Shown here: in pieces, positions 51,025 through 59,040 of the stretch
Numbering within the stretch: position 1 is the stretch's first letter
How the letters are laid out: each line of letters starts with the position of its first letter
NCBI RefSeq assembly: GCF_000332275.1
Contig: NZ_CM001776.1
Span: 1,054,001 to 1,118,000 of the forward strand
DNA from: Synechococcus sp. PCC 7336
Lineage (GTDB): Bacteria > Cyanobacteriota > Cyanobacteriia > Thermostichales > PCC-7336
Direction: 5' to 3'
Length of the DNA stretch: 64,000 bases
Translations under genes and position numbers: made by a program
Notes under the pieces: generated by a model
Database searches by the model: none
What the model saw: only the letters and a program-made list of their open reading frames with translations
Told to the model about the DNA's origin: nothing

Positions 51025-51377
51025 CTCATCGTCTACCGGGGTGCCCTACTGACTGACAATCAGCCAACTGGCCCCCTTGCGAATAGATGTTCGAGGGCGA
51101 TTCAAGGGTGGAGATGGCTTGCGGAGCTGCTGCTGCGATCTCCAGATCTCCTCTCGCGAATCACATTGAATAAAGTGAACGACACCTTCTAAATGGTTCT
51201 AAGTGGGTTAGGGCAGTGCATGCAGCCAGAGAGGCAGTTTAATTGGGCACCGTTTGGCTCCCTGCAGGCCAACTGAACGCAGGAGGTTTTTGGACCGAGT
51301 GCTGCCTGGATTCGGCAAAATCTGGATTCGGCAAAATATAATAGAGCGCGCATCGATAGCGTGCCAAAGGAGAAGAC
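51025..51377. other. Spacer between ccmK2 and ccmK1 with a promoter-like site
   Basis: 353 bp without a gene, unusual in this otherwise tight operon. It holds a 16-bp tandem duplication (CTGGATTCGGCAAAAT twice, 51306-51337) followed directly by TATAAT (51337-51342). No other signal is evident. Confidence 0.6.
51306..51342 (+). promoter_or_regulatory. Tandem 16-bp repeat ending in a consensus -10 box (ccmK1 promoter)
   Basis: Two exact copies of CTGGATTCGGCAAAAT in tandem, the second overlapping a perfect TATAAT whose first base is the last base of the repeat. No good -35 is present (TTCGGC at 51311 is 20 bp away). A start about 7 bp downstream would leave a leader of about 29 bases before the ccmK1 ATG at 51378. 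This suggests a second, internal promoter letting ccmK1LMNO be expressed apart from ccmK2. Confidence 0.5.
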
Positions 51378-51716
51378 ATGGCGATCGCAGTAGGAATGAT
51401 TGAGACTCTGGGCTTCCCCGCTGTGGTGGAAGCGGCAGATGCTATGGTTAAAGCCGCCCGCGTCACACTGGTGGGTTACGAGAAGATCGGGAGTGGCCGC
51501 ACCACCGTGATTGTGCGCGGCGATGTCTCCGAAGTGCAGGCGTCTGTGTCTGCCGGGATTGAATCGGTGAAGCGGGTGAGTGGCGGCCAGGTGCTGTCCC
51601 ACCACATCATTGCTCGTCCCCACGAGAACCTGGAGTACGTACTGCCCATCCGCTACACCGAAGAAGTGGAGCAATTCCGCGAGAGCGTCAGCGGTATCCG
51701 TTCGCTGCGTCCCTAA
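51378..51716 (+). CDS. ccmK1: Carboxysome shell protein CcmK1
   Basis: 112 residues, nearly identical to CcmK2 over the first 90 (same KIGSG pore and [11 protein letters not shown] strand) but with a C-terminal extension [15 protein letters not shown]. Substitutions are concentrated at the C-terminus and at [13 protein letters not shown]. Hexamer of the shell face. GGAGAAGAC precedes the ATG. CcmL follows after 35 bp. Confidence 0.93.
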   Translation: MAIAVGMIETLGFPAVVEAADAMVKAARVTLVGYEKIGSGRTTVIVRGDVSEVQASVSAGIESVKRVSGGQVLSHHIIARPHENLEYVLPIRYTEEVEQFRESVSGIRSLRP

Positions 51717-51751
51717 TCGGGTTTTGACACAGATTGGGGTTGTTTTCGTAG

Positions 51752-52054
51752 ATGAAAATCGCAATTGTTCGCGGTACCGTGGTCAGTACGCAAAAGGAAC
51801 CTAGCTTGGGCGGCTCTCGCCTCCTGCTAGTTCAGTTTATTGGAGCTGATGGCGAGCCGATCTCCGATTGCGAAGTGGCGACCGATAGTGTGGGGGCCGG
51901 TGAAGGGGAGTGGGTGTTGGTAACGCTCGGTAGCGGTGCCCGTCAGATATATTCAGACCGACCTCGTCCGGTGGATGCATTGGTGGTTGGGATTATCGAT
52001 ACGGTCTCTGTTGACAAGCAATTGCTCTACAGCAAGCGCGATCGCGATCGCTAG
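51752..52054 (+). CDS. ccmL: Carboxysome vertex protein CcmL
   Basis: 100 residues. An EutN/CcmL-type pentamer subunit: KIAIVRGTVVSTQKEPSLGGSRLLLVQ, then ATDSVGAGEGEWVLVTLGSGARQI with the pore strand, and VDALVVGIIDTVSVDKQLLYSK. It closes the twelve vertices of the icosahedral shell. Spacing after ccmK1 is 35 bp; a 261-bp leader separates it from ccmM. Confidence 0.95.
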   Translation: MKIAIVRGTVVSTQKEPSLGGSRLLLVQFIGADGEPISDCEVATDSVGAGEGEWVLVTLGSGARQIYSDRPRPVDALVVGIIDTVSVDKQLLYSKRDRDR

Positions 52055-52213
52055 CCCCAGGCCAGAACAGGTTGCCCCACAGTCCTCCCAAAGGCAACTC
52101 TGGCGGTTCCGGCGATCGCAGTTAAGTGACTGGGTTGTAGCTGGGTTTCAAATCCTCTAGTGCAACCCTTTGCTCCGAGAGGTTCGACCGTTGCTTTCGG
52201 TTGCTGCAAATTT

Positions 52214-52315
52214 TCACGAGGATCTGGATTTTCAGAGGATCTAGGTTTTCAGAGGACAGAGGACGATTTTTCAGAGGACTTAGTCAAAGGACATAGATGT
52301 CAAAGGACTTAGATT
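52214..52315 (+). repeat. Array of AGGA-containing repeats in the ccmM leader
   Basis: About six imperfect copies of the unit TCARAGGAYNTAG run right up to the GTG start of ccmM: TCACGAGGATCTGG, TCAGAGGATCTAG, TCAGAGGACAGAGGAC, TCAGAGGACTTAG, TCAAAGGACATAG and TCAAAGGACTTAG. Each contains a Shine-Dalgarno-like AGGA, and the last lies eight bases before the start. Such stacking could hold several ribosomes in standby or form a recognition site for an RNA-binding protein. Confidence 0.7.
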
Positions 52316-54394
52316 GTGACTGCTCGCACCATCGCTGCGCCTCCTACCCCCTGGTCTAGAGGGCTAGTAGAACCCACCATCGCTCCCAGTGCGTACGTCC
52401 ACGCCTTCTCCAAAATCATTGGGGACGTTCGCATTCGCGACAATGTTTTGATTGCTCCGGGCACATCCGTTCGGGCGGACGAAGGTGCGCCATTTCAGAT
52501 TGGGGCGAATACCAACATTCAAGATGGCGTCGTCATCCACGGCTTGGCAGAAGGTCGCGTGCTGGGAGATGATGGCGAACGCTATTCCGTCTGGGTGGGC
52601 AACAATACCTCCATCACCCATAAAGCTTTAGTTCACGGTCCTGCCTACGTCGGCGACGATTGCTTTATCGGCTTTCGCTCCACCGTCTTCAATGCACGGG
52701 TCAATCGCGGCTGTATTGTCATGATGCACGCCCTGATTCAAGATGTCGAAATTCCGCCGGGTAAGTACGTACCGTCGGGATCGGTAATTGCCAACCAGCA
52801 ACAGGCAGATCGCCTGCCGGACGTGCAGCCGGAAGATCTGCACTTTACGGCTGAGGTGATTGGCGTCAACGACGCCCTTCGCGCGGGCTATCGATGCATG
52901 GCGGATGATACCTGCATCGCGCCCGTTCAAAACGAGCAGGTCGAGCAGCACAGGGGTGGGTTGAGTTCCCCCGCAAGGGGCGAGATCGGCAACGGTCAAA
53001 GTTTTTCCAACGGCGAGAGGTCAGGTCTTTCTATGGATATTCAAGAACAGGTACGGCAGCTTTTGGCCCAAGGCTACCGCATCTCTACAGAACATGCCGA
53101 CGCGCGTCACTTCCGCACGCAGTCTTGGTCCACTTGTCCGGCGATCGCATCCCATCAAGTGGGTCAAGTGATGGCAGCACTAGAAACCTGCTGCCAAGAG
53201 CACCAGGGGGAATACGTGCGGCTGTTGGGCGTCGATACTCAGGCCAGGCGCCGGGTGGCAGAGGTCATCATTCAGCGCCCCGGCGATGCTCCCACTCAGT
53301 TCTCGACCCGCTACTCGGCCAGCTCGTCGGGAATCGCCAGCAGCGGTCGTCGCAGTAGCACCGCCCCTGCCAGCATCTCGGGGTCAATTGAAGATACGGT
53401 GCGCCAGTTAGTTGGCCAGGGCTATCGAATTGGCTTAGAAGTGGCTGACAAGCGTCACTTCCGGGCTAAATCCTGGACTAGCGTCAGTCTGGTTCAGTCC
53501 AGCAATCCTTCCGAAGCGGTGGCGGCGGTGCGCGCCTGCTTAGAGGAATACAGGGGGGATTACGTCCGTCTGCTGGGCGTTGACATCCAAGCGAAGAGAC
53601 GCGTTCTGGAGCAAATTATTCAGCGTCCGGGAGAGGCTCCCGCCCAAGTCATATCGGCAGCCTCTACTAACCGCAGCAGCTCCAGTTATCGCCCTTCGGC
53701 TAGAAGTGGAAGTTCGCAGGGGTCCGGCATTAGCGCAGACGCGATCGAGCGAGTTCGTCAGGCGATCGCCCAAGGCTACCGCATCGGCACCGAACACGCC
53801 GACAAGCGTCGCTTCCGCACCAAATCTTGGCAAAGTTGCGGCCTACTCGACGCAACGACTGAGTCAGGGATATTAGCCGCTTTAGACAGTTGCATGCAAG
53901 AGCATGCCGACGAGTACGTCCAGCTACTGGTCGTCGATACAAAAGCAAAGAAGCGCATTCTGGAACAAGTCATTCAGCGTCCCGGCCAAGGGGCTTCTAC
54001 TGCAGCCGCACCGGCCCGCAATGGCAATGGTCGCACCCAGACGGGCAGTCGTACCCAAACGGGCAGTCGTACCCAAACGGGCAATGGTCGCACCCGGAGG
54101 GGCAACAGAAGCACCCAGACGGGCAGCAGCTACGGCAACAGCCAGCCAGTCTCTGCCGAGCTACAGCAACAAATTCGGCAATTGCTGTCGCAGGGCTATC
54201 AGATTGGCCTGGAATATGCTGACAAGCGCCGGTTCAGAGCCAAATCCTGGCAGAGTGTGCCAGTGGGTAATGAGGTCCTATCGGGGGTGGCTGCCTGCTT
54301 GAGCGAACACCCCAGCGACTATGTCAAGCTGATTGGCATCGATGCCAAAGCCAAGCGTCGCGTCTTCGAGGAGATCGTGCAGCGACCCCACTGA
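52316..54394 (+). CDS. ccmM: Carboxysome assembly protein CcmM (gamma-carbonic anhydrase plus four SSUL modules)
   Basis: 692 residues from GTG. The left-handed beta-helix gamma-carbonic anhydrase domain (1-200) keeps Arg53, Glu56 and zinc-site His75, His102 and His107. It ends in CMADDTC with Cys194 and Cys200, the disulfide pair that activates the enzyme in related proteins. Four RbcS-like modules (SSUL) follow at about 240, 358, 475 and 608, each reading like QGYRIGxExADKRxFRxKSW, to cross-link Rubisco. Linkers are Ser/Thr/Gly-rich. An internal ATG at 53033 could produce a SSUL-only short form. With functional-looking carbonic anhydrase residues, a separate CcaA may be unnecessary; none is in the window. 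Confidence 0.96.
53033..53035 (+). promoter_or_regulatory. Candidate internal start of the short CcmM form
   Basis: In-frame ATG opening [11 protein letters not shown], exactly at the first SSUL module, with GAGAGG ending 12 bases upstream. It would yield a protein of about 454 residues with all four SSUL modules and no carbonic anhydrase domain, the equivalent of the M35 form known in Synechococcus elongatus, where an internal ribosome entry also lies just before the first SSUL. Confidence 0.5.
54032..54127 (+). repeat. 18-bp tandem repeat in the third CcmM linker
   Basis: Units CGTACCCAAACGGGCAGT and close variants repeat four to five times, encoding RTQTGS / RTQTGN / RTRRGN / STQTGS. It expands the linker between SSUL modules 3 and 4. 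Because the unit is a multiple of three, copy-number change would alter linker length without frameshift. Confidence 0.85.
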
Positions 54395-54429
54395 CCCTTG
54401 TCGACCTCCCGCTCGGTAGGTTCCTGTTG

Positions 54430-55269
54430 ATGTACATCCAACCCTTACAACCTGTCGAACAACCCGGTTGCTATCACGTCGGGGGCGATGTCACGATTCA
54501 TCCCTCAGCCACAATCGCGTCGGGGACACTATTGAGGGCAGATCCCAATTGCAAGATTGCTATCGGTGCGGGGGCTTGTCTCGGCATGGGGGTGCTATTG
54601 CATGCTAGTGAAGGCACGATTGAGATCGAAGCGGGCGCAAACCTAGGGGCAGGGGTTTTGGTGGTCGGCTACGCTTCGGTGGGTTCCCATAGCTGTGTGG
54701 GATCGTCTTCAACGATGCGCAACAGTATCATTGAAGCAGGGCAAATCATTCCTCCCGGCAGTCTGATGGGTCCTTTAGAGGCTCGCTCCCCCGCTCGGGA
54801 GGCTTCGCCATCCAAGCAAGCAGAATCTGTTATGCAGACAGACCTGAATGCTTCTGTCATACCGAGTCATGCGCCAGCTGCCCCCACTGGGGCCAGTCAA
54901 GTTTCGGGACTGATTTCGGGGCCGCCAGTTGACCCGGCACTCGCGGCTGGTCCCCCAGTTGAGGGTAATTTATCGAATGGAGCGATCGAGCCGATCGCGA
55001 CAGCAGTGATGCCGCCGACTGTCTCTGCCGAACCGACAGCATCTAGCCACGAGGCTTATGCTAGTAGCAGTCAGGCTGACAATGGGGCTGTCGGCAGCGC
55101 AGATCCCTCTGCCCTAACGACCCAAGCTCCGCCTCAGCCCCCCGCCCGAGCCTTTGGGAAATCCCAAGTCAATCGCCTGATGAAATCTCTATTTCCTCAC
55201 GCACCCTCCTCAACTCCCGAGGCATCGGATTCCAGCTTGCCCCCCTCAACCCCGTCGGAGGGTTCGTAA
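54430..55269 (+). CDS. ccmN: Carboxysome assembly protein CcmN
   Basis: 279 residues from the ATG at 54430 (an in-frame TTG directly precedes it). The N-terminal half is a hexapeptide beta-helix (HPSATIASGTLLRADPNCKIAIGAGACLGMGVLLHAS and GAGVLVVGYASVGSHSCVGSS). A long Ser/Ala/Pro linker follows, then the amphipathic encapsulation helix KSQVNRLMKSLFPH that binds CcmK2. After that helix there is still a tail of about 25 residues, Ser/Pro rich (PSSTPEASDSSLPPSTPSEGS), where related proteins stop almost at once. CcmN bridges CcmM and the shell. Confidence 0.92.
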   Translation: MYIQPLQPVEQPGCYHVGGDVTIHPSATIASGTLLRADPNCKIAIGAGACLGMGVLLHASEGTIEIEAGANLGAGVLVVGYASVGSHSCVGSSSTMRNSIIEAGQIIPPGSLMGPLEARSPAREASPSKQAESVMQTDLNASVIPSHAPAAPTGASQVSGLISGPPVDPALAAGPPVEGNLSNGAIEPIATAVMPPTVSAEPTASSHEAYASSSQADNGAVGSADPSALTTQAPPQPPARAFGKSQVNRLMKSLFPHAPSSTPEASDSSLPPSTPSEGS

Positions 55270-55338
55270 TCCGACTTTGCCAGAGCTGGCGGCGGGCGAT
55301 CGCTCGCCCGACCTTGCGTTTCCTTAACCCCCCGATCG

Positions 55339-56124
55339 ATGGAGAGCCGCGAACTCAAACTGCCCCCCTTCGAAACCGACGCCGATCGTCGGGCACGCCA
55401 GCGTGCTTGGAGCGAAGGGGCATTGGGAATGGTGTCCACCCGCAGTTTTCCAGCAGTGGTGGGAACTGCAGACACAATGCTCAAAACTGCCGGGGTGACA
55501 CTGATCGGATACGAGCAGATTGGCAGCGGCTACTGTACGGCGATCGTGCGAGGGGGATACGCCGACGTGCGCTTGGCGGTATCGGCTGGAGCGGAGATGG
55601 CGGAGGATATCGGCCAACTGGTCGCTCGTGCTGTCATACCGCGTCCTTCAGAAAATTTAGAGGTGGTTTTGCCCATCAGTAGCCGCTTTCAGCAGTTGGT
55701 GCGCCAGGATGGCTACAGTCGGCTCAGCAACCAAGCGGTGGGGTTGTTGGAAACTCGCGGCTTCCCTGCCTTAGTGGGCTCTGCCAATGCCATGCTCAAG
55801 GCCGCCGAGGTGCAGTTGGCCGCCTACATCAAGACGGGGGATGCACTGTGTACGGCGATCGTGCGCGGCAAGGTGGCCAATGTAGTGTTGGCCCTGGATG
55901 TGGGTATGGCTGAAGCAGAAAAAATTGGCGAACTGCATGGGGTGATGGTGATTCCGCGCCCGTTGGACGAACTGGAGCAAACCTTGCCCACCGCGAGCTG
56001 CTGGATCGAAGAGCCGCTGGAGTTGCCCGTACAGGTGCGCCGAGAAGAAGCGCAGTTGGTGGAGTTTCCCGACATTCAGGAGTTGGAACAGGTGCCGCTA
56101 GAGCGAGAAATTACGGAAGAGTAA
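55339..56124 (+). CDS. ccmO: Carboxysome shell protein CcmO (double BMC domain)
   Basis: 261 residues with two tandem BMC domains: residues about 27-115 (LGMVSTRSFPAVVGTADTMLKTAGVTLIGYEQIGSGYCTAIVRGG) and 135-220 (VGLLETRGFPALVGSANAMLKAAEVQLAAYIKTGDALCTAIVRGK). An acidic C-terminal tail follows. It forms pseudohexameric trimers in the shell. It is the last ccm gene of the operon, 69 bp after ccmN, and the ftsH gene follows at 212 bp. Confidence 0.93.
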   Translation: MESRELKLPPFETDADRRARQRAWSEGALGMVSTRSFPAVVGTADTMLKTAGVTLIGYEQIGSGYCTAIVRGGYADVRLAVSAGAEMAEDIGQLVARAVIPRPSENLEVVLPISSRFQQLVRQDGYSRLSNQAVGLLETRGFPALVGSANAMLKAAEVQLAAYIKTGDALCTAIVRGKVANVVLALDVGMAEAEKIGELHGVMVIPRPLDELEQTLPTASCWIEEPLELPVQVRREEAQLVEFPDIQELEQVPLEREITEE

Positions 56125-56335
56125 TCGCAGCAGCGCGATCGCATCCCCTCAGTTCTTCGAGGTTGGGCATTTCCTCATTCTGAGTTAATATAAATTAACA
56201 ATATTCAAACTCTTATAGCCGGGATCGCTATCCTGGTGGTAACGCACAGGTTTGAGCCAGTGGTTCGGGATAAAGTCGTTTGAGACTGCTTGGGACCGCT
56301 CGATCGTCAAGATTCAGCCAAAGGGGACTGATTTA

Positions 56336-58195
56336 GTGAACAACAAGAAATGGAGAAATGTCGGGCTCTACGCCTTACTGGCAGTAGTTCTCGGCTTAGT
56401 CACGCTCAATCTGTTTAATGGTGGTTCTCCCACCCCCAAGCAGATGTCTTACTCCGAACTGCTCCACAGGGTCGAAAGCCGCCAGGTGTCTCAGGTCGTC
56501 TTAGAAAATGGCAGTTTGGCGATCGTCAAGCTAGAGCCCAACAACGAAGAGCGCAGAGTCGAACTGCCCGTGCCGTTACCGGATGACTTTTCACAAACCT
56601 TACTAGACAACAATGTTCTATTTGATGTCAAGCCGGTTCAGAAAGACAGTCCCCTATTGCGCATCCTCGGCCAGCTTTTTATTCCTTTGCTAATTATTGG
56701 ATTCCTGTTTTTTTTAGTCCGCCGCGCCCAATCTGGCCCTGGCAACCAAGCCATGAACTTCGGCAAATCCCGCGCCCGCGTTCAGATGGAACCCAAAACA
56801 CAAATCACCTTCAGCGATGTGGCGGGTATCGAACAGGCCAAGCTGGAATTGGCTGAAGTGGTTGACTTCCTCAAAAATTCCGAGCGCTTTACCATTGTGG
56901 GAGCCAAAATTCCCAAGGGCGTGCTGCTGGTGGGGCCTCCCGGTACGGGTAAAACCTTGCTGGCTCGTGCCGTCGCGGGCGAAGCGGGCGTCCCCTTCTT
57001 CTCCATCTCCGGGTCTGAATTTGTCGAAATGTTTGTGGGGGTCGGTGCCTCCCGCGTGCGCGATCTGTTCGAGCAAGCTAAGCAAAATGCCCCTTGCATT
57101 GTCTTTATTGATGAAATTGATGCCGTCGGTCGGCAGCGCGGCGCAGGTTTGGGAGGCGGTAACGACGAGCGGGAGCAAACCCTCAATCAGCTATTGACAG
57201 AAATGGATGGGTTTGAGGGCAACTCCGGTGTCATCGTCATCGCTGCCACCAACCGTCCCGACGTCCTCGACCAAGCTTTAATGCGCCCCGGTCGCTTCGA
57301 TCGCCAAGTGACTGTCGATCGCCCCGATTACTCGGGTCGCCGCGAGATTCTGCAGGTCCACGCGCGGGGCAAGACCCTCGGCAAAGATCTAGACCTGGAG
57401 AAAATTGCCCGCCGTACCCCCGGTTTTACCGGTGCAGATTTGGCCAATCTGCTCAACGAAGCCGCAATTTTGGCTGCCCGTCGCAATTTGAATGAAATTT
57501 CGATGGACGAGATCAACGATGCGGTCGATCGCGTCTTGGTGGGTCCGGAGAAGAAGGAGCGATTGTTGAGCGATCGGCGCAAGCGATTGGTGGCCTTCCA
57601 CGAAGCAGGTCATGCCTTGGTGGGGGCACTCATGCCCAATTACGACTCCGTTCAGAAGGTGACCATTATCCCTCGCGGTCAAGCGGGCGGTCTCACCTGG
57701 TTTATGCCCAGCGATGACGACATTGGCTTGATGACCCGCTCTCACTTGCTCAACATGATGACAGTCGCCCTAGGCGGTCGAGTGGCAGAAGAAGTGGTGT
57801 TTGGGGACGCAGAGGTAACTACTGGGGCAGCCAGCGACCTGCAGCAGGTGACCCGCATTGCTCGCAATATGGTGATGCGCTTCGGCATGAGCGATCGGAT
57901 CGGTAACGTCGCCCTCGGTCGCCAATCTGGAAATCCTTTCATGGGTCGCGAGATTGCTAGCGAGCGAGATTACTCCGACGAAACGGCTGCTGCGGTTGAT
58001 GCTGAGATTCGCCGCTTGGTGGATTTGGCCTACCAGAAATGCCACAAAACCATTGAGCAAAACCGCGAGCTTCTGACTCGAATTGCAGAACGCCTAGTGG
58101 ATGTGGAAACCATTGATGGTGACGAATTCCAAACCATGATTAACAGCAGTCCTGTGGTTATGCCCGCTCCCGAGCCCGAGCCCGCTCTGGCATAG
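56336..58195 (+). CDS. ftsH: ATP-dependent zinc metalloprotease FtsH
   Basis: 619 residues from the GTG at 56336, giving the family opening [17 protein letters not shown]; the open frame extends to a TTG at 56252 but those residues are not FtsH-like. Two membrane segments (about 9-27 and 109-128) are followed by the AAA domain with GPPGTGKT (200-207), IDEIDAVG, and the second region of homology [18 protein letters not shown]. The peptidase domain has HEAGH (422-426). It degrades damaged membrane proteins, including photosystem II D1. A bidirectional-looking terminator follows. Which of the cyanobacterial FtsH types it is cannot be settled, but the N-terminus recalls the FtsH3 group. Confidence 0.95.
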   Translation: MNNKKWRNVGLYALLAVVLGLVTLNLFNGGSPTPKQMSYSELLHRVESRQVSQVVLENGSLAIVKLEPNNEERRVELPVPLPDDFSQTLLDNNVLFDVKPVQKDSPLLRILGQLFIPLLIIGFLFFLVRRAQSGPGNQAMNFGKSRARVQMEPKTQITFSDVAGIEQAKLELAEVVDFLKNSERFTIVGAKIPKGVLLVGPPGTGKTLLARAVAGEAGVPFFSISGSEFVEMFVGVGASRVRDLFEQAKQNAPCIVFIDEIDAVGRQRGAGLGGGNDEREQTLNQLLTEMDGFEGNSGVIVIAATNRPDVLDQALMRPGRFDRQVTVDRPDYSGRREILQVHARGKTLGKDLDLEKIARRTPGFTGADLANLLNEAAILAARRNLNEISMDEINDAVDRVLVGPEKKERLLSDRRKRLVAFHEAGHALVGALMPNYDSVQKVTIIPRGQAGGLTWFMPSDDDIGLMTRSHLLNMMTVALGGRVAEEVVFGDAEVTTGAASDLQQVTRIARNMVMRFGMSDRIGNVALGRQSGNPFMGREIASERDYSDETAAAVDAEIRRLVDLAYQKCHKTIEQNRELLTRIAERLVDVETIDGDEFQTMINSSPVVMPAPEPEPALA

Positions 58196-58230
58196 CGGAT
58201 CTGAAAAGCTCCAATGGAGTGAAAAGCACC

Positions 58231-58263
58231 AAAAGCACCAGAACGAAATGTTCTGGTGCTTTT
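58231..58263. terminator. Rho-independent terminator between ftsH and the NYN gene
   Basis: Fourteen-base perfect stem AAAAGCACCAGAAC / GTTCTGGTGCTTTT around the loop GAAAT. The A and T ends of the stem serve as U tracts in both directions, so it should terminate rightward ftsH and leftward readthrough alike. A partial extra copy of the left arm (AAAAGCACC, 58222-58230) sits directly before it. Confidence 0.88.
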
Positions 58264-58305
58264 CACTGGGTAGCTGCTGACAAAAGGGAAGCGCGGCTGT
58301 TGCGA

Positions 58306-58887
58306 CTACTCTTCTTTGTCAACAGCAGAGCGATCGCCAGGAGAGTGACGGGGGGTTTTCTTGATATCGTCCCGAATGGTTTCCAAATCGACATAGCGAT
58401 CGGCCACGTTGATCAGTTGGTCGCTAGTCATCGATCGCAAACTGACCACCTCAATTCGCGCCCCTTGATAGCTGACGGCATTGACCGCATAGGCCAAATC
58501 GCCATCGCCGCTGACCAAAATCCCCGTATCGTACGATCGCACGAGTGTTAGCATATCCACTGCAATCTCTACATCTAAATTAGCTTTTTTGGACCCATCG
58601 GGCAGTTGTACCAAATCCTTAGCAATCACCCGATAGCCATTGCGCCGCATCCACAGCAAAAAACCCTGCTGTTTTTCATTTGCGCGATCGACCCCTGTAT
58701 AGAAAAACGCTCGCAGCAAGCGGGAGCCTGCGGTTAATCGATAGAGTAGCTTAGTGTAGTCAATCTCGATACCGAGCTGGAGAGCTGCATAGAACAAATT
58801 CGAGCCATCAATGAAAATAGCAACCCGACCGCGATTCTCAAGAAAATTTTCTATTGTAGGGCCTGTTTCAGAGGCAAAAGATAGCAT
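58306..58887 (-). CDS. NYN-domain (LabA-like/DUF88) protein
   Basis: 193 residues. The NYN/PIN-like fold shows VAIFIDGSNLFYAALQLG with Asp27, KKANLDVEIAVDML with Asp105 and Asp111, and GILVSGDGDLAYAV with Asp128 and Asp130; together they form the metal-binding acidic pocket of an RNase-like site. In Synechococcus elongatus the LabA protein of this family mediates circadian output, but most members are unstudied. The function here may be RNA processing. It is convergent with ftsH. Confidence 0.88.
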   Translation of the reverse strand: MLSFASETGPTIENFLENRGRVAIFIDGSNLFYAALQLGIEIDYTKLLYRLTAGSRLLRAFFYTGVDRANEKQQGFLLWMRRNGYRVIAKDLVQLPDGSKKANLDVEIAVDMLTLVRSYDTGILVSGDGDLAYAVNAVSYQGARIEVVSLRSMTSDQLINVADRYVDLETIRDDIKKTPRHSPGDRSAVDKEE

Positions 58888-59040
58888 TCGTATAACGTCC
58901 TAAAAAAAAACTTTAAAAAAGTAAAATCTGAAAAAGGAATCGATTGAAACCTCGAGGCAATAATGGAGCTAACTTCTGTTGCAAGCATCGACTTCAATCA
59001 GTATGCTTCTATTTTTGAACTTGCGATGAATCTGCTGTAG

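Noticed and set aside
56252-56335. Upstream extension of ftsH from a TTG at 56252
   Set aside because: The 28 added residues do not resemble FtsH N-termini, and the GTG at 56336 gives the expected opening [14 protein letters not shown] with GGGG upstream.
58222-58263. AAAAGCACC direct repeats after ftsH as a possible small RNA
   Set aside because: The perfect 14-bp stem with A/T ends is fully explained as a terminator.
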